Shown here: positions 9,639 to 19,173 of the stretch, one piece after another
Numbering within the stretch: the first letter of the stretch is position 1
How the letters are laid out: each line of letters begins with the position of its first letter
Assembly: GCA_025980465.1 (NCBI GenBank)
Contig: JAICXJ010000005.1
Span: 57,136-121,135, forward strand
Length of the DNA stretch: 64,000 nucleotides
DNA from: Frankiales bacterium
Lineage (GTDB): Bacteria; Actinomycetota; Actinomycetes; JAFAQI01
Direction of reading: 5' to 3'
Notes under the pieces: generated by a model
Seen by the model: only the letters and a program-made list of their open reading frames with translations
What the model was told of the DNA's origin: nothing
The model's database searches: none
Made by a program: the position numbers and the translations under genes

Positions 9639-9817
9639 GTCCACCTCCGACGGCGGCGACCACCGCCGACTGTTCTTGAGGCTACGTGTGACGCGGGCGG
9701 CGCAGCGGGCGAAATCTGGCGGTACCGTACCGATTGCGTGCCTCATGCCTCAGGCAGCGGCGTGACCCACGCAGTAGTCACCGGAGTTCCTGCATCCCGC
9801 TGTAGCAGGCTAAAGCG

Positions 9818-10543
9818 GTGACAGCCGGCCCTCCTGTGACCGCCCCACCGCTGAACGGTCGCGTGCTGTTCGACCAGTGCTGGACCGATCTCGCGTTCAT
9901 GCACTGGCCGCTTGATCCGGACCTGGTGGCACCGCACCTTCCGCCCGGAGTGCGGCCTGACGTCATCGACGGGGTGACCTACGTCGGTCTCGTGCCGTTT
10001 CACATGCGCCGAGTCGGGCTCGGGCGTGACCACCCGGTGCCGTACTTCGGCGACTTCCTCGAGACCAACGTTCGCCTGTACAGCGTCGACGACGTGGGCC
10101 GACACGGTGTGGTGTTCCGCAGTCTCGAGGCGAGCCGGCTCGCGACGGTGCTGGCCGCCCGATGGATCTACCGGTTGCCCTACGTCTGGTCACGGATGCG
10201 GGTGAACATCGACGGCGACATCTGGACCTGGCGTAGCCGGCGACGATGGCCGGATCGCGGCCTGACCAGCCACATCGCGATCCGGGTCGGCGACGACCTC
10301 ATTGAGCCGACCCCCCTGGATGTCTGGCTGACCGCCCGATGGGGGCTGCACCATGAGGTCGCCGGCCGGGCTGTCTGGACGCCGAATGAACATCCGCCGT
10401 GGCCATTACGGTCGGCCGAGGTGCTCGAGATCTCCGACGAGTTGGTGACCGCGGCCGGACTGCCCGTCAGCGGACCACCGCCGGTGCCGACCCGGTTCAC
10501 CACCGGAGTGCAGACCGTCTTCGGCTGGCCGCGTCGCGCGTGA
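9818..10543 (+). CDS. DUF2071 (YqjF-like) family protein
   Basis: A 241-residue protein from a GTG start. It has the DUF2071 pattern: an N-terminal HWPLDPDLVAPHLPPGV segment, DGVTYVGLVPFHMR, then FLETNVRLYSVDDVGRHGVVFRSLEA. The family has an acetoacetate-decarboxylase-like fold, but its biochemical role is not established. It is transcribed opposite to the housekeeping genes on both sides, so looks like an insertion between the era group and the corC group. Confidence 0.85.
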   Translation: MTAGPPVTAPPLNGRVLFDQCWTDLAFMHWPLDPDLVAPHLPPGVRPDVIDGVTYVGLVPFHMRRVGLGRDHPVPYFGDFLETNVRLYSVDDVGRHGVVFRSLEASRLATVLAARWIYRLPYVWSRMRVNIDGDIWTWRSRRRWPDRGLTSHIAIRVGDDLIEPTPLDVWLTARWGLHHEVAGRAVWTPNEHPPWPLRSAEVLEISDELVTAAGLPVSGPPPVPTRFTTGVQTVFGWPRRA

Positions 10544-10554
10544 GACTCGCGCCA

Positions 10555-11835
10555 TCAAACCGGGTCGGGCGGGTCCTGGACCGCCCCCGTGATCAACACC
10601 GTCCCGACCTGGTTACGCCGGCCCTTCGCGCTTTCGGCAGCGAAGGTGAGGCCTTGCACTTCCACCTTTGCGCCGGGGATCGGCACCCGGCCGAGCTCGT
10701 TCGCAAGCAACCCGCCGACGGTCTCCACATCGGCCAGGTTGAACCTGACGTCGAACAACTCCTCCAGGTCGTCGATCGGCAGCCGCACGTTGACGCGGAT
10801 CGACCCGTCGTCGAGCTCCTCGATCCGCGGCGCCTCCCGGTCGTACTCGTCGGCGATCTCGCCGACGATCTCCTCGAGGATGTCCTCGATCGTCGCGAGC
10901 CCGGCCGTTCCGCCGTACTCGTCGATGACGATCGCGACGTGAACCTGCTTGGTCTGCATCTCGCGAAGCAGCTCATCGACCGGCTTCGAGTCGGGGATGA
11001 AGTACGGCGTACGCATGACGTCCTCTACCAGCTCGCTGCCGGCGTGGTCGGCATCCTGGGTACGACGGGCGAGGTCCTTGAGGTAGACCACGCCGACAAT
11101 GTCGTCCTCGTTGTCGCCGATCACCGGGATGCGCGAGAAGCCACTGCGCAGCGCCAGCGAGAGTCCCTGCCGGACCGTCTTTCCGCTCTCGATCCAGACC
11201 ATGTCGGTCCGGGGGACCATGACCTCGCGGACGAGCGTCTCGCCGAGCTCGAACACCGAATGGATCATCTCCCGCTCACTGCTCTCGATGAGCTGGCTCT
11301 CTTCGGCGCGATCGACCAGATCGCGTAGCTCAGCTTCGGAGGTGAGACCGGAGTCGCGCGGGAGCTTTCCGGGGATCAAGGCACTGCCGAGACCTATCAA
11401 CAGGTCCGGGATCGGACCCAGGATGCGCGTGAGAGACAGCACGAGTGCGGCTGAGGCGAGTGCCACGCCGTCGGCATGTTGCCGGCCGAACGCCCGGGCA
11501 CCCACTCCGACCCCGACGTAATGGATCGTCGCCATGCCGAGGCCGGCGATGAGCACCGCCTGCCAGCCACCGAGCCGCCGGTCGACCACCACCGCCGCGA
11601 GTGTCGTCGCGATCATCTCGGCTGAGGTGCGCACCAGCAGCAAGACATTCAACGGACCGCCGGCGTCGGCGACCACGCCGGCGAGCCGCTTCGCTCCTCG
11701 CCGGCGGTCTCGGACCAGCCCCTCGACCCGAAGCCGTGAAACATGGGCGATCGCGGATTCGCTGGCCCCGAGTACGCCGGCAACGAGGACCAGGAGACCC
11801 GCACCGACGAGCGCCCAGGCGTCAGTGACAGTCAT
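10555..11835 (-). CDS. CorC/HlyC-type membrane protein with CNNM and CBS domains
   Basis: A 426-residue protein with an N-terminal CNNM (DUF21) transmembrane region (hydrophobic helices within residues ~1-140), a tandem CBS pair (about 200-320, including TDMVWIESGKTV and VVYLKDLARR) and a C-terminal CorC_HlyC domain. Relatives affect magnesium/cobalt homeostasis. The ATG at 11835 overlaps the ybeY stop (ATGA); an in-frame extension upstream lies in ybeY and was rejected. It is the last gene of the phoH-ybeY-corC unit and ends 12 bases from the convergent DUF2071 gene. Confidence 0.93.
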   Translation of the reverse strand: MTVTDAWALVGAGLLVLVAGVLGASESAIAHVSRLRVEGLVRDRRRGAKRLAGVVADAGGPLNVLLLVRTSAEMIATTLAAVVVDRRLGGWQAVLIAGLGMATIHYVGVGVGARAFGRQHADGVALASAALVLSLTRILGPIPDLLIGLGSALIPGKLPRDSGLTSEAELRDLVDRAEESQLIESSEREMIHSVFELGETLVREVMVPRTDMVWIESGKTVRQGLSLALRSGFSRIPVIGDNEDDIVGVVYLKDLARRTQDADHAGSELVEDVMRTPYFIPDSKPVDELLREMQTKQVHVAIVIDEYGGTAGLATIEDILEEIVGEIADEYDREAPRIEELDDGSIRVNVRLPIDDLEELFDVRFNLADVETVGGLLANELGRVPIPGAKVEVQGLTFAAESAKGRRNQVGTVLITGAVQDPPDPV

Positions 11836-12296
11836 TGGGCCTGCTGCGTCCAGCCCGCGAGAATCCGGGTCTGCAGGCCGAACATCTCGCGTTCCTCGCT
11901 GTCGTTGCCGTGGTCGTAGCCGAGCAGGTGCAGGATGCCGTGGGTGCAGAGCAGCTGTAGCTCTGCCTCGAGCGAGTGCCCCGCTTGCTTGGCCTGGCTG
12001 TCGGCGACAACCGGGCACAACACGACATCACCGAGCAGCGTCGGCGGAAGGTCCTTGCTGTCGAGGTCATCACGCTGGTCGTTGAGCTCGTCCATCGGAA
12101 ACGCCAGTACGTCGGTCGGACCGGGCATCTTCATGAAGTGCTGGTGAAGCGCCGTCATCGCCTCCACATCGACGAGCCGGATCGACAGCTCGACCAAGGG
12201 GTGCACCTTCATCTCGGTGAGGACGTGCCGAGCAAGCTGCTCGAGCCTGCGTTCGTCGACGGCCACGCCGGACTCGTTGGCGATCTCGATGCTCAT
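11832..12296 (-). CDS. ybeY: Endoribonuclease YbeY
   Basis: A metal-dependent single-strand endoribonuclease needed for 16S rRNA 3' maturation and 70S quality control. The zinc motif is intact as HGILHLLGYDH (three His ligands) near residue 125. The 154-residue length from the ATG at 12296 is normal. It lies between phoH and corC, the standard order, and overlaps corC by four bases. Confidence 0.96.
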   Translation of the reverse strand: MSIEIANESGVAVDERRLEQLARHVLTEMKVHPLVELSIRLVDVEAMTALHQHFMKMPGPTDVLAFPMDELNDQRDDLDSKDLPPTLLGDVVLCPVVADSQAKQAGHSLEAELQLLCTHGILHLLGYDHGNDSEEREMFGLQTRILAGWTQQAQ

Positions 12297-12309
12297 CGTC
12301 GTCGGAAGG

Positions 12310-13347
12310 CTAGCGACCGCGCGACTGACGTCGCTGCTGCGCCGGCCGCGTGGACTGCTGTTGCTGCGCACTCTGCTCGGCGTCGTACTTGGCGTACGCA
12401 TCCACGATCTCGCCGACCAGCTTGTGCCTGACCACGTCGTGCGAGGTGAGGTAGCAGAAATGGACGTCGCGCATCCCATCCAAGATCGACTGCACGATGC
12501 GAAGCCCGCTGTGTGAGCCGGCCGGCAGGTCGATCTGCGTGACGTCGCCGGTGATGACCATCTTCGAGCCGAACCCGAGCCTGGTGAGGAACATCTTCAT
12601 CTGCTCGGGCGAGGTGTTCTGCGCCTCGTCGAGAATTACGAAGGAATCGTTGACCGACCGACCGCGCATGTATCCGAGCGGCGCGACCTCGATGACACCG
12701 GAGGCCATCAGCCGCGGGATCGAGTCAGGGTCGACCATGTCGTGCAACGCGTCGTAGAGCGGCCGTAGGTAGGGGTCGATCTTCTCGCTGAGAGTTCCGG
12801 GCAGGAAGCCGAGCCGCTCCCCGGCCTCGACCGCAGGCCGGGTCAGGATGATCCGGTTGACCAGCTTCGACTGCAGTGCCTGCACGGCCTTCGCCATGGC
12901 CAGGTAGGTCTTTCCAGTACCGGCCGGCCCGATGCCGAAGGTGATGGTGTGTTGGTCGATCGCGTCGACGTACCGCTTCTGGTTCAGCGTCTTGGGCCGC
13001 ACGGTACGGCCCCGGCTCGAGATGATGTTCATCGAGAGCACCTCGGCCGGGCTCTCCTCGGTCTGCTGCCGCAGCATCGCCAGCGACCGCTGAACCGCGT
13101 CGGCGGTGAGCACCTGGCCGGTATCGAGCAGCTTGATCAGCTGCTCGAACAGCTGCGTGGCGAGCTCCACCTCGTCAGGTGGCCCGGACAGCGTGATCTC
13201 GTTGCCGCGGACGTGGATGTCGCAGTGCAGCGAGGCCTCGATGATGCGCAGTAACTCGTCGCTGGACCCGAGCAGGGTGACCATGCTGTGCGCGCCGGGC
13301 ACGACGATGCGCGTCGTCGTCGATGTTGCTCGTTGGCCGTTCGCCAT
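12310..13347 (-). CDS. phoH: PhoH-family ATPase
   Basis: A 345-residue cytoplasmic ATPase with an N-terminal KH-like region and the PhoH NTPase domain from about residue 120. Walker A is [11 protein letters not shown] and Walker B is FVILDEAQN. PhoH proteins associate with YbeY and are proposed to act in RNA metabolism. The ATG at 13347 ([10 protein letters not shown]) was chosen over a TTG eight codons upstream. It is 13 bases upstream of ybeY, so cotranscribed. Confidence 0.94.
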   Translation of the reverse strand: MANGQRATSTTTRIVVPGAHSMVTLLGSSDELLRIIEASLHCDIHVRGNEITLSGPPDEVELATQLFEQLIKLLDTGQVLTADAVQRSLAMLRQQTEESPAEVLSMNIISSRGRTVRPKTLNQKRYVDAIDQHTITFGIGPAGTGKTYLAMAKAVQALQSKLVNRIILTRPAVEAGERLGFLPGTLSEKIDPYLRPLYDALHDMVDPDSIPRLMASGVIEVAPLGYMRGRSVNDSFVILDEAQNTSPEQMKMFLTRLGFGSKMVITGDVTQIDLPAGSHSGLRIVQSILDGMRDVHFCYLTSHDVVRHKLVGEIVDAYAKYDAEQSAQQQQSTRPAQQRRQSRGR

Positions 13348-13392
13348 GTCTGGATTCAGTCTAGGACGCAAGCCGCCTGATGATCGTCGCGA

Positions 13393-13743
13393 TCAGCCGG
13401 GTGGCCAGCCCATCGGTCGGCCTCCGAGGACGTGGACGTGAGCGTGGAAAACGGTCTGATGCGCCTGCGCGCCGGTGTTCGCGACCAGTCGATAGCCGCT
13501 CTCCGCGATGCCCTCGGTGGCAGCCACCTCGCTGCAGAGCCGGAACAGATCCCCGGCGTCGACATCACCGGCTGCGGCAACCTCGCCGACGTTCTGGTAG
13601 TGCTCACGCGGGATGACCAGCACATGGGTCGGCGCCTGCGGATTGACGTCACGGAACGCGATCGCGGTGTCGGACTCGGCGACGATGTCGGCAGCGATGT
13701 CACCGGCCACGATCTTGCAGAACAAGCAGTCGGGATCAGACAT
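13393..13743 (-). CDS. HIT-family (histidine triad) nucleotide-binding protein
   Basis: A 116-residue HINT-like protein. CLFCKIVAGDI is at the N-terminus and the catalytic triad HAHVHVLGG at the C-terminus. HINT enzymes hydrolyse AMP-linked phosphoramidates. It lies between rsmE and phoH on the same strand, as in many actinobacteria. Confidence 0.95.
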   Translation of the reverse strand: MSDPDCLFCKIVAGDIAADIVAESDTAIAFRDVNPQAPTHVLVIPREHYQNVGEVAAAGDVDAGDLFRLCSEVAATEGIAESGYRLVANTGAQAHQTVFHAHVHVLGGRPMGWPPG

Positions 13744-13765
13744 GGCCGCAGCCTATTAGTGAGGC

Positions 13766-14485
13766 TCACTGCCAGCGGCAGCGTGCGGACATGACTGCGA
13801 GGGCAGCGATGCCGGCGGTCCCACTGCGCAACACGGTGTCGCCCAGCCTGACGATGCGGCCGCCGACATCGTGAAGCGCCTGCAGCTCGTCGTCGCTGAT
13901 CCCGCCCTCTGGCCCCACGACGATGACGACTTCGCCCGCTGCCGGCACCTCGATCGCCGCGAGCGAGTCGCTCGACGACTCGTGAAGTACGACGCCGAGC
14001 GTCGCATTGCGCAACCGTTCCGCGACGGCCGCGGTGGTCGCCGGCCCCGACACCTCAGGCCACCAAGCGCGCCGTGACTGCTTGGCGGCCGCAGCCACTG
14101 TCGACTGCCACTTCGCGGCACTACGGTCGGTCCACTTCGCGATGCTGCGCGCCGCTGTCCAGCCGACGACCTCATCGACTCCGACTTCGGTCATCGCCTC
14201 GATCGCGCTCTCGTCGCGACCACCCTTGGCCAAGGCCTGCACCACCACCAGCCGCGGCGTCGGCACAGGCACGCGCTCGACCGAATCGATCATCACGTCG
14301 AGCTCGCCCCGGCGAACGGTCACGATCTCACCGCGAGCCAAGAGACCGGCACCGTCAGTGAGCCAGACCGGCTCGCCGACCTGCAGCCGCATCGCGTCAG
14401 CGGCGTGACGTCCCTCGGGCCCGCCGAGGGTGACCTGCGTGCCGCCGGTCACACCGACGGCCGCGCGGAACAGTGGCGGAGTCAC
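13766..14485 (-). CDS. rsmE: 16S rRNA (uracil-1498-N3)-methyltransferase RsmE
   Basis: A 239-residue SPOUT-family methyltransferase that modifies U1498 of 16S rRNA. The trefoil-knot SAM site is seen in VVIVVGPEGGISDDEL and VLRSGTAGIAAL, and the N-terminal PUA-like domain has RLQVGEPVWLTDG. It is 12 bases downstream of dnaJ and followed by the HIT gene. Confidence 0.95.
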   Translation of the reverse strand: MTPPLFRAAVGVTGGTQVTLGGPEGRHAADAMRLQVGEPVWLTDGAGLLARGEIVTVRRGELDVMIDSVERVPVPTPRLVVVQALAKGGRDESAIEAMTEVGVDEVVGWTAARSIAKWTDRSAAKWQSTVAAAAKQSRRAWWPEVSGPATTAAVAERLRNATLGVVLHESSSDSLAAIEVPAAGEVVIVVGPEGGISDDELQALHDVGGRIVRLGDTVLRSGTAGIAALAVMSARCRWQ

Positions 14486-14497
14486 CGCAATGCTCGA

Positions 14498-15646
14498 CTA
14501 CTTGAACGCGTCGCGCAGCCGGGAGAACAACCCTTGACCATTGTCGCTGGACGCATTGCTCACGGTGATCTGCGGCGTCTGTTCACCGCGAACCCTCGCG
14601 AGCTCCCGCAGCAGCCGCTCCTGCTCCTCGTCGAGCTTTGACGGCGTGACGACGTCGTAGTGCACATGCAGGTCGCCACGGCCCACGCCGCGATTGAGAT
14701 GAGGCACGCCGCGACCGCGCAGTGTGGCGACCGATCCGGCCTGGGTGCCCGGCCTGATCACGAGCCGCTCCTCGCCGTCGAGGGTCTCAAGCGTCACCTC
14801 CGTGCCGAGCGCGGCCGCCGTCATCGGCAGCTCGACCCGACAATGCAGGTCGTCGCCGTCGCGGGTGAACGCCGGGTGCTCCCGCTCCCGGATCTCGACG
14901 TAGAGGTCGCCGGCCGGGCCACCCCCCGGACCAACCTCGCCCTCGCCGGACAGCCGTAGGCGCATCCCGTCCTCGACACCGGCCGGCACCTTGACGGTGA
15001 CGGTACGACGCGCGCGCACCCGGCCGTCGCCGCCGCAGTCCGGACATGGGTTGCGGATCTTCGATCCGACGCCGCCACAGTCCGGACATGGTCGCGCTGT
15101 CACGAGTTGACCGAGGAATGATCGTTGAACCGACTGCACCTCGCCTCGTCCGCCGCAGGTGCGACAGGTCTCGGGGTGGGTGCCCGCCGCTGTGCCGGCG
15201 CCGTCACAGGTCGCACAGCGGATCGCAGTGTCGAGGGTCAGGTCGCGCGTGGTGCCGAACGCGGTGTCGGCCAAGTCGAGCTCGATGCGGATCAGGGCAT
15301 CCGCGCCCGGGCGGACCCGGGACCGCGGGCTACGGGTCGCGCCCATTCCCGTCGCGCCGCCGAAGAACGCGTCCATGATGTCGGCGAAGCCGCCGAACGG
15401 TCCCGCCGCCGCGCCGGCGCCGCCGGACTGCAGCGGATCACCGCCGAGGTCGACGATCTGGCGCTTCTGCGGATCCGACAGCACCTCGTATGCGGCTGTG
15501 ACGTCCTTGAAGCGCTCCTGCGCCTCCTCGCTCGGATTCACGTCAGGGTGCAGCTCGCGGGCGAGTCGGCGGTAGGCCTTCTTGATCTCGTCGGCAGAGG
15601 CGTTCTGACGCACGCCGAGGATGCCGTAGTAGTCGCGGGGAGGCAT
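14498..15646 (-). CDS. dnaJ: Chaperone DnaJ (HrcA-linked second copy type)
   Basis: A co-chaperone of DnaK. The 382-residue protein has a J domain (HPDVNP holds the HPD motif, about residue 33), a G-rich linker, four CxxCxGxG zinc repeats ([32 protein letters not shown]) and C-terminal substrate-binding domains. It starts 8 bases after hrcA ends, so is controlled by the CIRCE site upstream of hrcA. This hrcA-dnaJ arrangement is usual in actinobacteria, where another dnaJ lies with dnaK. Confidence 0.96.
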   Translation of the reverse strand: MPPRDYYGILGVRQNASADEIKKAYRRLARELHPDVNPSEEAQERFKDVTAAYEVLSDPQKRQIVDLGGDPLQSGGAGAAAGPFGGFADIMDAFFGGATGMGATRSPRSRVRPGADALIRIELDLADTAFGTTRDLTLDTAIRCATCDGAGTAAGTHPETCRTCGGRGEVQSVQRSFLGQLVTARPCPDCGGVGSKIRNPCPDCGGDGRVRARRTVTVKVPAGVEDGMRLRLSGEGEVGPGGGPAGDLYVEIREREHPAFTRDGDDLHCRVELPMTAAALGTEVTLETLDGEERLVIRPGTQAGSVATLRGRGVPHLNRGVGRGDLHVHYDVVTPSKLDEEQERLLRELARVRGEQTPQITVSNASSDNGQGLFSRLRDAFK

Positions 15647-15654
15647 GAGTCGCG

Positions 15655-16677
15655 TCAGCCTTCGGCCAAGATATGACCGACATAACGCGCGACCGCACGC
15701 ACCGCGGCCATCGCGCCCGGATAGTCCATGCGGGTCGGGCCGACGACACCGAGTGACGCGAGCGCGCCGGCGGACTCTGCGCCGTACCCAGTCGACACGA
15801 CCGATGCGGCGCGCAACCCCTCGTGCGGGTTCTCGCCCCCGATGCTCACGTGCACGATCTGCTGGTCGCTCTCACCGAACAAGCGGAGCAGCACGACGTG
15901 CTCCTCGAGCGCCTCGAGCACCGGCTGGAGCGTGCCCGGGAAGTCGAGAGCGCCGCCTCGGGCGAGGTTGGCGGTGCCGGCCATCACGACCCGCTCATCG
16001 ACGTGCTCGACAAGGGTTTCGAGCACAGTCGACAACACCGCGATCACCGACGCGCGCATCGCCGGCGAAACGGTCGCCGGCAAGTCAGCGACAAGTGTGG
16101 CGGCGTCGGTCAGCGGATGGCCGGCGATCCGCGCATTGAATGCGGTGCGCAGGTCGGCCACCGACTCCTCGGTCAGTGGGTCGGGCAACTCGAGCACCCG
16201 CTGCTCGACCCGGCCGGTGTCGGTGATCAGCACGATCATCAGCCGCGTCTCCGACAGCCGAACGATCTCGAGGTGCCGGACCGCGGACCGGGTCAGCGAC
16301 GGGTACTGGACGATCGCAACCTGGCGGGTGAGTTGCGCAAGCAGTCGCACCGTCCGGTTGACCACGTCGTCAAGCCCGACCGCTCCGTGAAGGAACTCGT
16401 CGATCGCGCGGCGCTCCGCCGCACTCAGCGGCTTGACCGTCGACAGCTTGTCGACGAACAACCGGTAGCCCTTGTCCGTCGGCACCCGCCCGGCGCTGGT
16501 GTGGGGCTGGGTGATGTAGCCCTCTTCCTCCAGCGCGCCCATGTCGTTGCGAATGGTCGCGGGCGACACCCCGAGTTGGTGTCGTTCGACAAGTGCTTTC
16601 GAACCCACCGGTTCGTTGGTCGAGACGTAGTCCTCGACGATGGCGCGCAGCACGTCGAGCTTTCGATCGTCGAGCAC
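15655..16677 (-). CDS. hrcA: Heat-inducible transcription repressor HrcA
   Basis: A 340-residue repressor of CIRCE-controlled heat-shock genes. It has an N-terminal winged helix ([23 protein letters not shown]) and a GAF-like C-terminal domain. Two in-frame GTG codons lie at 16683 and 16677. The GGGAGG at 16688-16683 overlaps the first and is correctly spaced (5 bases) for the second, so 16677 was chosen. Autoregulated through the CIRCE element just upstream. Confidence 0.96.
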   Translation of the reverse strand: MLDDRKLDVLRAIVEDYVSTNEPVGSKALVERHQLGVSPATIRNDMGALEEEGYITQPHTSAGRVPTDKGYRLFVDKLSTVKPLSAAERRAIDEFLHGAVGLDDVVNRTVRLLAQLTRQVAIVQYPSLTRSAVRHLEIVRLSETRLMIVLITDTGRVEQRVLELPDPLTEESVADLRTAFNARIAGHPLTDAATLVADLPATVSPAMRASVIAVLSTVLETLVEHVDERVVMAGTANLARGGALDFPGTLQPVLEALEEHVVLLRLFGESDQQIVHVSIGGENPHEGLRAASVVSTGYGAESAGALASLGVVGPTRMDYPGAMAAVRAVARYVGHILAEG

Positions 16678-16693
16678 GCACACCTCCCGACTG

Positions 16694-16720
16694 CTGGCAC
16701 TCGCCGTCGTTGAGTGCCAA
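16694..16720. promoter_or_regulatory. CIRCE operator of the hrcA-dnaJ operon
   Basis: On the minus strand TTGGCACTC, a 9-base spacer and GAGTGCCAG match the CIRCE consensus TTAGCACTC-N9-GAGTGCTAA, with substitutions mostly at the outer positions. A -10-like TACACT (16725-16720) abuts it, so bound HrcA would cover the predicted transcription start. It lies 17 bases upstream of the hrcA start. Confidence 0.93.
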
Positions 16721-16752
16721 GTGTACGGCGCAGCCGGCCGGTCGCCGGGTTC

Positions 16753-16824
16753 ATGGCGTGGTGGGTGCTGATTGACACCGTCGGCAACAAGACCGGCACG
16801 CCCGCGCGACGGTTCACGAGATGA
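16753..16824 (+). CDS. Possible very short ORF (23 codons), uncertain
   Basis: An ATG frame encoding [23 protein letters not shown] lies in the gap between hrcA and hemW on the opposite strand. It ends in an ATGA overlap with a second short frame. No ribosome site or family was recognised. It could be the decayed remnant of a longer gene. Confidence 0.2.
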   Translation: MAWWVLIDTVGNKTGTPARRFTR

Positions 16825-16922
16825 GCGCCGCCGCCGCGGGCGAGCTCACCCGCTACCAACGATTCGGAAACCTCGCGGCCGCCCTCGAGCCGATGTTGGT
16901 CCGGCTCGAGCTCGCCGACTGA
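16821..16922 (+). CDS. Possible short ORF (33 codons), uncertain
   Basis: This frame starts at the ATG overlapping the previous short frame and contains [23 protein letters not shown], which reads like an amphipathic helix from the end of a real protein. With no recognised homologue, I treat it as either a small protein or a gene fragment. Confidence 0.25.
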   Translation: MSAAAAGELTRYQRFGNLAAALEPMLVRLELAD

Positions 16923-16953
16923 GGTAGGACGCGGCGCAACGACAGACCAAACC

Positions 16954-18174
16954 TCACTCGACAAGCTCGCGGATCACGGCGTCCGCGAGCAGCCGCCCAG
17001 TGGTGGTGAGGACGACCACCCCCGCCGCCATCGCCGCAGCGTCGACCAGCCCGTCCGCGACGGCGCGGCGGGCCGCCGCCACAGCGCCACGACCAAGTGC
17101 GGCGGTTGGCAGCCCGTCCTTGAGCCGCACTCGCAGCATGATGCGCTCGACCTCACGCTCGGCGGCGCTCAGCACCTCCCGTGCGGCTGCCGGCGACTTG
17201 CCCACCGCGAGGCGTTCGCTGTAGTCGCGAGGGTGTTTGACGTTCCACCACCGCACCCCGCCGACGTGACTATGAGCGCCCGGACCGATCCCCCACCAGT
17301 CACCGCCTGACCAGTACAGAAGGTTGTGACGCGAGCGAGAGGCATCGCTTCGTGCCCAGTTCGACACCTCATACCAGCCGAGGCCAGCCGCAGTCAGGAC
17401 CGCATCAGCCATCAGGTAGCGATCGGCGAGCCGGTCATCGTCGGGCATCGGAAGCTCGCCGCGGGCCACCCGCGCCGCCAGCCGGGTGCCGGGCTCGACG
17501 ATGAGCGAGTATGCCGACACATGGTCGACGCCGGTGTCGATCGCGGCCTGCAGCGACGCCCGCCAATCGGCCTCGCTCTCACCCGGTGTGCCGTAGATCA
17601 AGTCGACGTTGATGTGCTCGAAGCCGGCCGAGCGAGCCAGCCTGACCGCCTCCGCCGCGCGACCCGGAGTGTGCACCCGGTCGAGTGTGGCCAGGACATG
17701 AGTGGCGCTCGACTGCATGCCGAAGCTGATCCGGGTGAAGCCGCCGGCTCGTAACTCGGTCAGTGATTCGGCAGTGACTGATTCCGGATTGGCCTCGGTC
17801 GTGATCTCGGCGCCCCGGGCGAGACCGAACTCCTTGTCGATGCGCTGCACCAGCCCGACCAGGTCGGCAGCGGGCAGCAGCGTCGGCGTGCCGCCACCGA
17901 CGAACACGGTGTCGACCGGCACCTCACGCGATCCGAGGACCCGGCGCGCGAGCCCGATCTCAGCGGCTGCCGTTTCGGCGTACCCGGCCTGGGATGCACC
18001 GCCGCCGAGCTCGGTCGCGGTGAAGGTGTTGAAATCGCAGTAGCCGCAGCGGCTGGCGCAGAACGGGACATGCACATAGATCCCGAACGGTCCCTCGCCG
18101 CACGCCGCGAGCACCGACGCCGGCAGTTCGCCGGACGCCGGAGCCGGGTCACCATCAGGTTGCTGCGCCACCAC
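16954..18174 (-). CDS. hemW: Radical SAM protein HemW (heme chaperone family)
   Basis: A 406-residue protein of the HemN/HemW family. The radical-SAM cluster motif CASRCGYC (CX3CX2C) is near residue 38, followed by FVGGGTPTLLP. The spacing of the Cys motif and the lack of the extra HemN N-terminal residues fit HemW, which handles heme, rather than coproporphyrinogen oxidase, but sequence reading alone cannot fully exclude the latter. It begins 24 bases after the winged-helix gene ends. Confidence 0.9.
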   Translation of the reverse strand: MVAQQPDGDPAPASGELPASVLAACGEGPFGIYVHVPFCASRCGYCDFNTFTATELGGGASQAGYAETAAAEIGLARRVLGSREVPVDTVFVGGGTPTLLPAADLVGLVQRIDKEFGLARGAEITTEANPESVTAESLTELRAGGFTRISFGMQSSATHVLATLDRVHTPGRAAEAVRLARSAGFEHINVDLIYGTPGESEADWRASLQAAIDTGVDHVSAYSLIVEPGTRLAARVARGELPMPDDDRLADRYLMADAVLTAAGLGWYEVSNWARSDASRSRHNLLYWSGGDWWGIGPGAHSHVGGVRWWNVKHPRDYSERLAVGKSPAAAREVLSAAEREVERIMLRVRLKDGLPTAALGRGAVAAARRAVADGLVDAAAMAAGVVVLTTTGRLLADAVIRELVE

Positions 18175-18198
18175 TCCAGTGTGAGGGCGGTGGGCGGG

Positions 18199-18849
18199 TC
18201 AGCCGCCGGAGGGCATCGGGGGCAATGGGAATCCGAATGCGCCGTATTGAACCGCACGGGCTCCCTTCGGCCGCTTCGAGATGTCGAGCGTCCGTTCCCG
18301 ATAGAGGCTGTCAATGAGGTCCCGGGACTGGCGACCGAGGTCCTCGAGCTCGTCCGGTGTGAGGTACAGCAACGAGGCGTTGGTGAACCCGACCCGCCAC
18401 TCCTCGGGTTCATTGTGACCTGTCGCCAGGAACTGACGCACCCGCGCGAACACCCGCTCGACGGACATCTCCGCGAACGCCTGCGCGGCGGCCAGGCCTT
18501 CCTGCTCCTGCTCGCGCAGGTCGAGTGACTCACCCAATGCCACGCGTCGCCACGGCCGAGCCCGACCGGTGCTGCCCGGTACCTCCTCGACGAAGCCGTA
18601 CTTCGCCAGCGTTCGGAAATGGAACGAGCAGTTGGCGGGCGACTCCCCCACGATCTCCGCCGCCTCGGTTGCGGTCAGCGGGCCCTCGCGCATGAGTGCT
18701 TCGAGCAGCGCGATGCGCACCGGATGAGCAAGGGCGCGGACCGCCTTCGGATCGGTGAGCTGCTTGACCCCGCTGTCACGCGCGACCTGCGTCGGCCGGT
18801 CCGATCGCTTCGCGGCCGGCTTCCTGGCGGGCGAGGCCTTCGCGCTCAT
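18199..18849 (-). CDS. Winged-helix (ArsR-like) transcriptional regulator
   Basis: A 216-residue regulator. A basic Ala/Lys-rich N-terminus (about 30 residues) precedes the DNA-binding domain (ALAHPVRIALLEALMREGPLTATEAAEIVGESPANCSFHFRTLAKYGF, positions ~42-90), then a C-terminal helical domain. The ATG at 18849 overlaps the stop of the small upstream gene (ATGA). Its promoter region carries two perfect CTTTCGAAAG palindromes, so autoregulation is likely. The inducer is unknown; no metal-binding Cys cluster is seen. Confidence 0.9.
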   Translation of the reverse strand: MSAKASPARKPAAKRSDRPTQVARDSGVKQLTDPKAVRALAHPVRIALLEALMREGPLTATEAAEIVGESPANCSFHFRTLAKYGFVEEVPGSTGRARPWRRVALGESLDLREQEQEGLAAAQAFAEMSVERVFARVRQFLATGHNEPEEWRVGFTNASLLYLTPDELEDLGRQSRDLIDSLYRERTLDISKRPKGARAVQYGAFGFPLPPMPSGG

Positions 18850-19058
18850 CGCGACACCGCCGGCCCGGTCGCCAGCCGCAGACCAAAGGTCACCAACCAC
18901 CAACCGGCCCGCCTCCGGACCCGGCCGGGGGAGCGAGTGCGAGCCTCCCGCCGGGCGAGCTGGGAGCAACCGCGGCCGGCTTTTCGGGCCGTGGCGTCGC
19001 GATGCAAGTCGGCGATGTGCTCCGCGGCCACCGCCGCAATGAGGTGCGGATTCTGCAT
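18846..19058 (-). CDS. Small basic protein cotranscribed with the winged-helix regulator
   Basis: A 70-residue protein from the ATG at 19058, with AAGGG upstream. It starts MQNPHLIAAVAAEHIADLHRDA, has an Arg-rich middle and a short hydrophobic C-terminal segment (GWWLVTFGLRLA). I recognise the general layout from other actinobacterial genomes but know no function. It is coupled to the regulator gene by a 4-base overlap, so it may modulate or report to the regulator. Confidence 0.7.
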   Translation of the reverse strand: MQNPHLIAAVAAEHIADLHRDATARKAGRGCSQLARREARTRSPGRVRRRAGWWLVTFGLRLATGPAVSR

Positions 19059-19068
19059 CACAACAACC

Positions 19069-19118
19069 CTTTCGAAAGAACCATTTAGAAAATAATCTTT
19101 CGAAAGGCTCGTTGTCAA
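19069..19118 (-). promoter_or_regulatory. Consensus promoter with two CTTTCGAAAG operators
   Basis: The -35 TTGACA is at 19118-19113 and a -10-like TATTTT at 19094-19089 (18-base spacer). A perfect palindrome CTTTCGAAAG lies in the spacer (19097-19106). An identical copy lies downstream of the predicted start (19069-19078), centres 28 bases apart. This is the layout of a repressed promoter; the natural candidate is the winged-helix protein encoded in the same operon. Confidence 0.8.
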
Positions 19119-19173
19119 GCGCTCCTCACCGGGATCGACACAACCTGACGATCACCTCGGGCGTCTCAGCACC

